DNA from: Spirochaetales bacterium
GTDB taxonomy: Bacteria > Spirochaetota > Spirochaetia > DSM-16054 > Sediminispirochaetaceae
Direction: 5' to 3'
Assembly (NCBI GenBank): GCA_021767325.1
Contig: JAASTM010000178.1
Span: forward strand, 1 to 5,812
DNA: 5,812 nucleotides
Part shown: piece after piece, positions 1-5,797 of the stretch
Layout of the letters: each line of letters begins with the position of its first letter
Position numbering within the stretch: the stretch's first letter is position 1
The notes under the pieces: model-generated
What the model was told of the DNA's origin: nothing
Databases searched by the model: none
What the model saw: only the letters and a program-made list of their open reading frames with translations
Made by a program: the position numbers and the translations under genes

Positions 1-149
1 GGAATAACCAGCTCGGAAAGCTTCTCCTGCATTTGGTCCGATATGACATAAGTTGAAACCAAGTTCTTCGCGATGTCCTTCTTCGAAGACTGACGCAACT
101 GGATAATTTCTTCGATCGGTTGAAATTGTATAAGTTTTTCGTATTTCAT
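1..149 (-). CDS. brxC: BrxC, BREX type 3 (DUF6079-like), N-terminal fragment
   Basis: The first 49 codons of a gene that runs off the left edge. The product begins MKYEKLIQFQPIEEIIQLRQ and continues to a segment with VSTYVISDQM. From memory, this opening (Y-x-x-L-I-Q-F-x-P-I-E, then QLR, then V-x-T-x-V-I-S-D) is typical of the large P-loop protein that follows brxF in type 3 BREX loci (DUF6079 family, about 1,200 residues). BrxC is a cytoplasmic ATPase-like core component of BREX, needed for phage exclusion; its biochemical role is not settled. The ATG lies four bases after the brxF stop, and its GGAGG site sits inside the last brxF codons, so the two are probably co-transcribed and translationally coupled. 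The ATPase motifs are outside the window, so the call rests on the N-terminus and on its neighbour brxF. Confidence 0.82.
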   Translation of the reverse strand, partial: MKYEKLIQFQPIEEIIQLRQSSKKDIAKNLVSTYVISDQMQEKLSELVI

Positions 150-153
150 TTTT

Positions 154-639
154 TCATTCCTCCATAGAGACAGTAAAGCTGTCGAAGTTACGGTATGTTT
201 TATATTCTTTATAGCCGGGTTCGGCATAACTTAAGCTGCCGTTCTGCAGCACACCCGACCATGCCACGATTATCATGGTCTGTCTTCCGGCATCCTCGAG
301 AAGGGAAAGCGGTTCCAGCTCGAGTTCCGGAGAAAAGAGAAGCTCAATATTATCTAAGATGAGCGGTTTCTCACCCTTTTGATACGTATCTATTATTTCA
401 TCCAGAAACGAAGGCGTCCTGAGTGCCCTTCTCTTTTCTGGAACCTCATTCAAACGCTTTCCCAATTCAAGATTGAGATTTACCCGTATGGTATCCAAAT
501 CTTCAGCCACTTTGGTAAGTACCTGGGTTTTCCCCGAACCATGCGCACCCACCAGCAGGATAGTCTTGGTACGAACCGGCACACTTTGAATCTGCTGGAC
601 AAGTTCATAGATATGTGAGCATTTCTCATTTATTTCCAT
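154..639 (-). CDS. brxF: BrxF, BREX type 3 P-loop ATPase
   Basis: A small cytoplasmic P-loop NTPase of 161 residues, the usual size for BrxF, the signature first gene of type 3 BREX systems. Walker A is GAHGSGKT (residues 31-38). The Walker B-like strand is PLILDNIELLF, with Asp96 and Glu99. The C-terminal part, IIVAWSGVLQNGSLSYAEPGYKEY, matches the conserved BrxF ending as I remember it (hhAWSG...L.YAxPGxxEY). An upstream in-frame ATG at 645 would add two residues, but the AGAGG ribosome site abuts it. The ATG at 639 has a six-base spacing and is preferred. brxC follows after four bases. BREX-3 blocks phage replication and methylates host DNA through PglX; the exact job of BrxF is not established. 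No truncation or missing key residue is seen. Confidence 0.9.
   Translation of the reverse strand: MEINEKCSHIYELVQQIQSVPVRTKTILLVGAHGSGKTQVLTKVAEDLDTIRVNLNLELGKRLNEVPEKRRALRTPSFLDEIIDTYQKGEKPLILDNIELLFSPELELEPLSLLEDAGRQTMIIVAWSGVLQNGSLSYAEPGYKEYKTYRNFDSFTVSMEE
159..163 (-). promoter_or_regulatory. brxC ribosome binding site inside the brxF 3' end
   Basis: On the minus strand GGAGG lies in the last sense codons of brxF (Met-Glu-Glu-stop), nine bases before the brxC ATG at 149. This placement implies translational coupling of the two BREX genes. Confidence 0.7.
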
Positions 640-645
640 AGGCAT

Positions 646-650
646 CCTCT
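646..650 (-). promoter_or_regulatory. Ribosome binding site that fixes the brxF start
   Basis: On the minus strand AGAGG is followed directly by ATGCCT and then ATG. Spacing is zero bases to the first ATG (645) and six to the second (639). Only the second is workable, so brxF should begin at 639. Confidence 0.65.
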
Positions 651-651
651 A

Positions 652-680
652 TTGATAAGATGGATGGGAGACCGTACACT
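652..680 (+). promoter_or_regulatory. Putative sigma-70-type promoter for the PglZ-N/HEPN gene
   Basis: TTGATA (652-657), a 17-base spacer, and TACACT (675-680). The -35 matches consensus at five of six positions and the -10 at four of six, with ideal spacing. Transcription would start near 687, right at the GAGG (687-690) in front of the ATG at 698, giving a very short leader. It occupies the gap to the divergent brxF, so an activator or repressor here could affect both directions. No clear minus-strand promoter for brxF was found in the gap; it may lie inside the start of the divergent gene. Confidence 0.4.
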
Positions 681-697
681 AAGGTAGAGGTTCTTAA

Positions 698-1912
698 ATG
701 ATTGATTATCTACTCTCTGCGGACGATACATTTACAAATCTCTCAATACTTATAGACATTGATGGAATTATATCCCAAAAAGATCCACTTGAAAACAACT
801 TCAAGACGGCTCTTTTCGCTGAAAATCCAATCGAACTCCGCATCTTGTATGAATCCCACCTCCGCGAAGGTGACTATAGTTCTTCCACCCCGCCTTATAT
901 CATTGTGTACCATCGTTCAGATGAGTCCCTCCCTTACGACATAGAAAAAAAGTGCCGGTACAGTTCAATTTCCTTGGCATCGCTGTTTCCCCTGCTCGAT
1001 GTAGATGTAATCCGAACTCTCTCTCCACAGAGTTATAAGCTACTCTTGGAAAAATACAGGCGATTGACAACAACTACTTCACAGCCTCTCTCCAAGGAAG
1101 GTACCACAGCCTTCGCCATTCATGCTCTTTTCGGTACCGATATTACTCATGTACAGGAAACCGAACAGTTTATTCGTCTGCTGATAGATGTCCATCTCAC
1201 AGGTGAACCACTCTCTCCTGCGCTTGTAGATCAATTCCTCTCATTTTTTGATGATCGTTTCTTTCCCCACTCACAACTTAAAGACCTTCTTTCAGATTCA
1301 TCAGCCTTTTTTGCCTGGCTCAGTAAACGGCTTGAGGAGTTCCTGCACACACTACCAGATCCTGATTCGAGAACTGGCAATAAGATCAACTTTTCACACA
1401 ACGATCTCTCCATGAAAATCTATTACCTCATCGCAAATAGCAACATGCCAAAGCCATTACTCCCCGACAAACTGCTTGATGCTGAACTGGACCCGACCGA
1501 TCAGTGGGTTTTGCTCCTCTCTCCGCATACATCCCATAGCACTCAAGAAAAAGATAACTTTGCAGCTCAAGATGATCCTGAGATCGCAGACCAGCTTGAA
1601 AAGCTCAAGAGCCTTGCAGATGTCGACCAGGAATCATTCCTTATGAAAACCCGTAAAACCATGGAATCAATAGTCAATGAACTCCTTGCCAATTCCGGAC
1701 CGGAAGTTTCATCCTACACGCTGTTCGAAAAACTGAAGCATCTCGAAGATCAAAACCGCCTTCCCAAAACAACCGCGACCTTCTTCCACACCATACGCAA
1801 GCTCGGAAACCTCGGAGCCCATGAAGCCAAGGAAATCCGGCTCTCAGACTCCGAAATCGACACCATACTCTCGATGCTCGCTTATGTACTGCGATGGTAT
1901 AAGCACAACTAA
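698..1912 (+). CDS. PglZ N-terminal-like protein with C-terminal DUF4145/HEPN domain
   Basis: A 404-residue protein that appears to be a two-domain fusion. Residues 1 to about 130 resemble the N-terminal region of BREX-3 PglZ as I remember it: a hydrophobic strand ending in DIDG (20-23), ELR..YE (46-52), LPYDI (78-82), SLASLFPLL (92-100), then a V-I-R-x-L segment. The alkaline-phosphatase-like PglZ domain that should follow is absent. Residues 130-300 are unassigned. Residues 310-400 look like DUF4145, a HEPN-superfamily domain: FLMKTRKTMESIVNELL, a helix with LFEKLKHLE, then FHTIRKLGNLGAH, with Arg367, Gly370-Asn371 and His375. Some HEPN proteins are RNases, but the Arg-to-His spacing here is longer than the usual Rx4-6H, so activity is uncertain. 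GAGG lies seven bases before the ATG. It is divergent from brxF, so I infer a BREX-3 accessory or regulatory role. The gene is intact. Confidence 0.72.
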   Translation: MIDYLLSADDTFTNLSILIDIDGIISQKDPLENNFKTALFAENPIELRILYESHLREGDYSSSTPPYIIVYHRSDESLPYDIEKKCRYSSISLASLFPLLDVDVIRTLSPQSYKLLLEKYRRLTTTTSQPLSKEGTTAFAIHALFGTDITHVQETEQFIRLLIDVHLTGEPLSPALVDQFLSFFDDRFFPHSQLKDLLSDSSAFFAWLSKRLEEFLHTLPDPDSRTGNKINFSHNDLSMKIYYLIANSNMPKPLLPDKLLDAELDPTDQWVLLLSPHTSHSTQEKDNFAAQDDPEIADQLEKLKSLADVDQESFLMKTRKTMESIVNELLANSGPEVSSYTLFEKLKHLEDQNRLPKTTATFFHTIRKLGNLGAHEAKEIRLSDSEIDTILSMLAYVLRWYKHN

Positions 1913-1916
1913 GGTC

Positions 1917-1926
1917 ATACTAGTAT
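1917..1926. repeat. Perfect 10-bp palindrome, possible activator site
   Basis: ATACTAGTAT starts four bases after the stop of the PglZ-N/HEPN gene. It is about 137 bases upstream of the -24 element of the sigma-54 promoter, a usual distance for an enhancer-binding activator site. That function is inference only; a short AT-rich palindrome can arise by chance. Confidence 0.25.
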
Positions 1927-2062
1927 ACATGCAAGATTCGTACCAAGGAATTTACCCCGGAATAACGATATAAAACCAAAAATCCTTTTGCTAACATAAT
2001 TTTTCTTCTATTCAGTATAAAAATTTTTGTGCATATAGCCTTAAACTGGCTCATTACCCAGG

Positions 2063-2078
2063 TGGCACAGTTTTTGCA
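2063..2078 (+). promoter_or_regulatory. Sigma-54 (RpoN) promoter for the DUF2130 gene
   Basis: TGGCACAGTTTTTGCA matches the sigma-54 consensus TGGCACG-N4-TTGCA with one mismatch in the -24 box (A for G). The invariant GG (2064-2065) and GC (2076-2077) are separated by exactly ten bases. The predicted start of transcription is near 2087-2090, just at the AGGAGG (2090-2095) that lies five bases before the ATG at 2101. Sigma-54 promoters are silent without an AAA+ enhancer-binding protein, so this gene should be expressed only on a signal. The surrounding spacer (1913-2100) is AT-rich, as expected for bending DNA, and contains no gene. Confidence 0.75.
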
Positions 2079-2100
2079 TATTAAAAGGTAGGAGGCTTTT

Positions 2101-3342
2101 ATGTCGGAAAAGAAGAATATAATTACTTGTCCATCTTGCGGTACAGAGATCGATGTGGAGGACGCTCTCGAACATGATATACGACATGAACTTGAGGAGC
2201 AGTACAAAAATGAGTTTAGAACCAAACTTACGGAACTTGAAAACCGGGAGAAAACGCTGAATGCACAAGAGGAGAAAATAAACGAATCGGTTCAAGAGCA
2301 AGTAAAAGCGAGGGAACAGCAGCTCAGAGAAAGCTTAAAACAAGAGATAGCAGAAGAGAATGCTGCAAAGATCCAATCCTTGGAAAAGGAAAACAATGAG
2401 CTCCGCAAAACCGAAAACACTCTAAAACAAGAGCAGGCGGAGAACATAAAACTACAGCGGCAAATCGATTCCTTTGAAGCCGATAAACAGCTCGCCATAG
2501 AACAGGCTATCACAGCATCTTCAAAGGAAGCCGAAGCAAAAACCACTGAACGAATCAACACCCAGGTCGAGTTGAAGCTTCAGGAAAAGGATAAACAGTT
2601 GAGTGACCTACAACGTGAAATCACAAAATGGAAACAAAAAGCTGAACAGGGATCAACCCAACTCCAAGGAGAGGTGCAGGAATTAGCTGTAGAAGACCTT
2701 CTCAGCAGATCATTCGACCGAGATACGGTAAGCGAAGTACCCAAAGGTATAAAAGGAGCCGATTGCATTCTGGAAGTGCGCACACCACACAACACAGTCG
2801 CCGGTAAAATTTTATTCGAAAGTAAACGGACTAAATCATTTAATAAGGCTTGGCTCAGTAAGTTGCGAGATGATCAGAGAGACTCCGATGCTGATGTAGC
2901 GGTACTTGTAACGCAAACTCTGCCGGAAGAAATCAGAACCGCTGGTATTCTTGAAGGGGTGTGGGTCACCTCATTTGATTTTCTCATCCCAGTTGTCCAG
3001 TCGCTTCGATTTGGCATAGAACGAGAGTATCGTACCAGAGCTGCCCAGCAAAACAGCAGCGAGAAAAGTCAAATGCTCTATCGCTATCTTACAAACAATG
3101 AGTTTAGAATGGAGCTTCAGGCAGTTATAGAATCATTCTTGTCGTTAAAAGAGGGAATCGACAAAGAGCGCAGAGCGTACGAAAAAATATGGAAGGAGCG
3201 CGAGAAGAACCTTCAGCGAGCATTCTCTGGCTTAGGCAGTATCTACGGCAGCATAAAGGGCTTTGCCGGAGCAAGCCTTCCGAAAATACCTTCCCTTGAA
3301 CTTCCCGGTTCGGAACCTGATCTGGACCCCGAAGTTAGCTAA
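2101..3342 (+). CDS. DUF2130 protein, coiled coil with PD-(D/E)XK-like core
   Basis: A 413-residue soluble protein of the DUF2130 family. A single CPSCG knuckle (Cys10, Cys13) is followed by a long Gln/Glu/Lys-rich coiled coil (about 30-190). The family core begins at GEVQELAVEDLL (190-201) and runs through a KGIKGADCIL segment (Asp221) and ILFESKRTK (Glu240, Lys242), then KLRDDQRDSDADVAVLVT and LPEEI. The order Asp, 18 residues, Glu-x-Lys fits a PD-(D/E)XK nuclease active site; catalysis by this family is not shown, so nuclease activity is inferred. The C-terminal third is helical and ends in an acidic, proline-containing tail. AGGAGG stands five bases before the ATG. It is transcribed alone from an apparent sigma-54 promoter and is followed by an inverted repeat. 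DUF2130 proteins are widespread and not exclusive to defence islands. The family call is firm; the role is not. Confidence 0.88.
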   Translation: MSEKKNIITCPSCGTEIDVEDALEHDIRHELEEQYKNEFRTKLTELENREKTLNAQEEKINESVQEQVKAREQQLRESLKQEIAEENAAKIQSLEKENNELRKTENTLKQEQAENIKLQRQIDSFEADKQLAIEQAITASSKEAEAKTTERINTQVELKLQEKDKQLSDLQREITKWKQKAEQGSTQLQGEVQELAVEDLLSRSFDRDTVSEVPKGIKGADCILEVRTPHNTVAGKILFESKRTKSFNKAWLSKLRDDQRDSDADVAVLVTQTLPEEIRTAGILEGVWVTSFDFLIPVVQSLRFGIEREYRTRAAQQNSSEKSQMLYRYLTNNEFRMELQAVIESFLSLKEGIDKERRAYEKIWKEREKNLQRAFSGLGSIYGSIKGFAGASLPKIPSLELPGSEPDLDPEVS

Positions 3343-3361
3343 GTAATAAGTTTGATGTGAA

Positions 3362-3410
3362 AGGCGGCCGGTATTTACAGCTAATTTGAGGCCTTAATTT
3401 CCGGCCGCCT
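3362..3410. repeat. 10-bp GC-rich inverted repeat after the DUF2130 gene
   Basis: AGGCGGCCGG (3362-3371) and its exact complement CCGGCCGCCT (3401-3410) flank a 29-base AT-rich loop. It starts 20 bases after the DUF2130 stop and could end that transcript. No T run follows on either strand and the loop is long, so it is not a classical intrinsic terminator. It may be an RNA 3'-end stabiliser or a protein-binding site. Confidence 0.5.
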
Positions 3411-3594
3411 AGTAGTTAGCCCATCTTGCCAGAAATAAAAATGGCGGGAGCAGAATCTGTCTTCTTCCAATCATATAAGCTTAATGCTCAAAACCTTGAC
3501 ACCCCACACCGCACAAGCCCCTATTGCTGCTGTTGGTGCTTGCTGTTAATTAAAACCCTTGCGCTACCGGTAATACAGATTTACATTGATGTGT
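3411..3594. other. Spacer without a convincing gene
   Basis: No tRNA, repeat array or credible coding frame is seen. A 70-codon frame starting at a TTG (3426) has no ribosome site and overlaps the next gene. A perfect -35-like TTGACA occurs at 3496-3501, but no good -10 lies at the right distance. TACATT at 3582-3587 could be a -10 for the next gene, starting its transcript almost at the ATG at 3595, but its -35 partner (TTGCGC, 3559-3564) is poor. Confidence 0.4.
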
Positions 3595-5328
3595 ATGGAC
3601 ACCACTACCTTCGAGTACTATCAACACAATGTTCATGAGATATTTAAGCGCTACGAGCAAAATGAGGCCTATGACAACAGCCTTTTGCCGCATGTATTCT
3701 CAAAGGGTCAGAAAGTACTCGATATAGGCTGCGGATCCGGCCGAGACATGAGCCTGCTGAGCGAAATCGGCTGTGAGGTGTACGGCATAGAGCCTGTCGA
3801 GGAGTTCAGGACGCTTGCTTATAATTCCCATCCCGAACTCGAGGGTCGGATTTTTACCGGATCGATTCCAGAGGATGTCCCTGAACTGCCGATCAAAGGG
3901 TTCGATGGCATTCTGGTCTCTGCGGTGCTGATGCATATTCCGGAAGGACGCCTGTTTGACGCAGCCTTCAAAATCCGTGATTTGATGAAAATGGGAGGAG
4001 TACTGCTTGTTTCGGTACCCGTAGAGAGGGACGATTTAGAAGAGCCTTCAACCGTCCTTAGAAGTGATGAAAATACTGCCGCCGGAAACCTTGGAGGTGA
4101 AACGCGGGACACGAATGGCCGGCTGATGAATATCAGGCCAGAGGCGCGGATACGGATACTATTCGAGCGATTGGGTTTTGATACGGAGAGCCGCTATTAC
4201 TCCGCCGACAGACTAATGCGAACCGGAATAAGCTGGGTGAGCATTGTTTTTCGCTACAGAGGCGGAGGTGTTTCAGAGTCGGTAGACAAAATCGAGACCA
4301 TTATCGTACAAGACAGAAAATGGGCCACCTACAAGCTGGCTCTGCTGCGAGCTCTGTGCGATACAGCTCAAAAAGAGCCGAATACAGCCTTTTGGGATGT
4401 AAACGGTCAGGTACATGTGCCGATTGAATCGGTGTCCCGTCGCTGGATCGAATACTACTGGCCGATCGTCGAGTCGAGGCATTTTATCCCTCAGATGCGC
4501 GGTGAAAAACCTGATGGTTCACGCTTCATAGCATTTAGAAAAAACCTGCAGCAGCTTACCGATGAATATCAGGAACTGGGCGGCATTGAGGAGTTTGTAT
4601 TCCAGCGAGATGAGGGAAGATTAAGAGATCGTAGCAGCATACTTCTAAAGCAGACCAATGAGAAAGTAATTGAAGCTATCCGGCAGCCCATATTCTATAC
4701 TGGCGGTGGAACCAGTGCGGATAAACCATTCTCCTATAACTCGAGCTACGAAACGGTTGTACTCTCCTCCGAGCTCTGGCGGGAGCTGATCCTACTCGGC
4801 CATATTATCGCCGACACACTTATCCTCCGCTGGGCAGAACTCACGGCTGACATATCCAAGGGTGATATACCGATATCACAAATGGTAGAACTGCTGCTAC
4901 GGGATGTTGAGCCGAGTCGAAATGTGGCCGATGCAAGACAGGTATACCGGCGAGCATCCAGTTTAGAATGCGTCTGGACCGGTAAAACCCTCACACAGAG
5001 TTTCGATGTGGACCACGCAATACCCTATTCACTCCGTCATGACAATTCGCTGTGGAACCTATTCCCCGCCGATCCTAAGAAAAACAACGCCAAGCGCGAC
5101 AAACTGCCCGAGTCTGATCTTATACTGCATCGCCAAGATGCCATTCCTTCCTACTGGGAACTGCTTAAAACAGAAATCCCCGGACGATTTACCTCCGACT
5201 ACAAACGAATTACAGGCGAAGAAAGACTACCGGAATCGACCTGGCACACCCACCTCTTTTCAGTATTCATAGAAGTAATAGAGACAACCGCAACAACACG
5301 CGGAACCCCGCGCTGGAACGGAGCTTGA
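3595..5328 (+). CDS. Class I SAM methyltransferase fused to HNH nuclease
   Basis: A 577-residue fusion. Residues 1-225 form a Rossmann methyltransferase: motif I VLDIGCGSGRD (41-51), acidic YGIEP (63-67, Glu66), and FDGILVSAVLMHIP (103-116) at the motif IV position. The NPPY/DPPY motif of amino-DNA methyltransferases is absent, so the substrate is probably not DNA adenine or N4-cytosine. A linker domain starts near TYKLALLRAL (245-254), with a segment RWIEYYWPIV, as in some HNH proteins I recall. The C-terminal HNH core has CVWTG (459-463), DVDHAIPYS (471-479, Asp473-His474), WNLFP (487-491) and NNAKRDKLP (497-505), so the catalytic His and Asn are present. Possible starts are TTG 3586, ATG 3589 and ATG 3595; none has a clear ribosome site. 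The last was chosen because DTTTFEYYQHN fits the usual methyltransferase opening. Role unknown; a modification-linked nuclease or abortive-infection effector is conceivable. Confidence 0.85.
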   Translation: MDTTTFEYYQHNVHEIFKRYEQNEAYDNSLLPHVFSKGQKVLDIGCGSGRDMSLLSEIGCEVYGIEPVEEFRTLAYNSHPELEGRIFTGSIPEDVPELPIKGFDGILVSAVLMHIPEGRLFDAAFKIRDLMKMGGVLLVSVPVERDDLEEPSTVLRSDENTAAGNLGGETRDTNGRLMNIRPEARIRILFERLGFDTESRYYSADRLMRTGISWVSIVFRYRGGGVSESVDKIETIIVQDRKWATYKLALLRALCDTAQKEPNTAFWDVNGQVHVPIESVSRRWIEYYWPIVESRHFIPQMRGEKPDGSRFIAFRKNLQQLTDEYQELGGIEEFVFQRDEGRLRDRSSILLKQTNEKVIEAIRQPIFYTGGGTSADKPFSYNSSYETVVLSSELWRELILLGHIIADTLILRWAELTADISKGDIPISQMVELLLRDVEPSRNVADARQVYRRASSLECVWTGKTLTQSFDVDHAIPYSLRHDNSLWNLFPADPKKNNAKRDKLPESDLILHRQDAIPSYWELLKTEIPGRFTSDYKRITGEERLPESTWHTHLFSVFIEVIETTATTRGTPRWNGA

Positions 5329-5332
5329 AAGG

Positions 5333-5716
5333 CTATACCCCAGCCCCGTACACAAACCGCCGCCACACCACCCTTTCGCCGTTGAAGTTGACCAGATAAC
5401 CGACCGGCACCTTAGATAGGCGCAGGTAGTTGAGCAGCTGCGCTTCCATAACCTTGCTCAGGCTTTGCACCGACTTGAGCTCTAGAATGATTTTGCCGGC
5501 CACCACCATATCGGCCACGTAGGCACCGGCCATATGGCCTTTGTAATAGACCGGATACACCACCTGCCGGCCGAAAGACAGCCCCTGCTGCTGGAATTCG
5601 ATAGCCAGAGCCCCTTCGTAGGCCGACTCGAGCAGCCCCGGGCCGAGTGCATTGTGCACTGAAAAGCAGGCCCCCAAGACCTGCTGCGACAACTGCGAAA
5701 ACAACAACTGTGCCAT
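5333..5716 (-). CDS. GxxExxY protein (PD-(D/E)XK-like)
   Basis: A complete 127-residue member of the GxxExxY family. The naming motif is GLLESAY (Gly27, Glu30, Tyr33) within HNALGPGLLESAYEGAL. The core continues with VADMVVAGKIILELKSV, where Asp69 and Glu79-x-Lys81 fit the PD-(D/E)XK nuclease pattern, and with AQLLNYLR (92-99) and VPVGYLVNFNG. Length is normal for the family. The function of these proteins is unknown; they are common as scattered, often multicopy, genes in many bacterial phyla. AGGAGG (5723-5728) lies six bases before the ATG. The gene converges on the methyltransferase-HNH gene with only four bases between the stop codons and no terminator. Its DNA looks GC-richer than the genes to the left, which could mark the edge of the island or simply a different origin. 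Confidence 0.92.
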   Translation of the reverse strand: MAQLLFSQLSQQVLGACFSVHNALGPGLLESAYEGALAIEFQQQGLSFGRQVVYPVYYKGHMAGAYVADMVVAGKIILELKSVQSLSKVMEAQLLNYLRLSKVPVGYLVNFNGERVVWRRFVYGAGV

Positions 5717-5760
5717 ACCGCACCTCCTGTTTTTTCTTCGCAGACCGGCGACCCGAGGAT

Positions 5761-5797
5761 GCTGTCAAGGGCGCAGAGCGCAGCGTCCCTTGACAGC
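5761..5797. repeat. Long imperfect hairpin upstream of the GxxExxY gene
   Basis: GCTGTCAAGGG (5761-5771) pairs perfectly with CCCTTGACAGC (5787-5797). The stem can extend by CGC/GCG past one bulged T, leaving an eight-base loop, AGAGCGCA. The inner part also holds GCGCAG twice (5771-5776, 5778-5783). No T run follows on either strand, so it is unlikely to be an intrinsic terminator. It could be a dispersed intergenic repeat of the host or a protein-binding palindrome. Confidence 0.6.

Noticed and set aside
379..618. 79-codon plus-strand frame inside brxF
   Set aside because: It is antisense to a clearly conserved P-loop gene and has no ribosome site or family resemblance.
1920..2301. Overlapping minus-strand frames across the spacer and the DUF2130 start
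   Set aside because: They lie over the sigma-54 promoter and a firm coding region, and their composition (Cys/Ser/Phe-rich) is that of a shadow of a Lys/Glu-rich coiled coil.
3496..3526. TTGACA with a TATTGC-like -10 as promoter for the methyltransferase-HNH gene
   Set aside because: The -35 is perfect, but the only -10 candidate matches poorly and the spacing is about 20 bases.
3426..3638. 70-codon plus-strand frame before the methyltransferase-HNH gene
   Set aside because: It starts at TTG without a ribosome site, overlaps the real gene, has an odd Cys-rich composition and resembles no family I know.
3595..4270. Methyltransferase domain as a classical restriction-modification DNA methylase
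   Set aside because: No NPPY/DPPY or PC motif and no target-recognition region is visible; the motif IV position reads FDGILVSAVLMHIP.
5412..5768. 118-codon minus-strand frame over the GxxExxY gene
   Set aside because: It is an out-of-frame shadow of a well recognised gene, with Arg/Gly/Ala-rich composition typical of GC-rich antisense or shifted frames.
5761..5797. Hairpin as an intrinsic terminator
   Set aside because: No T run follows on either strand.
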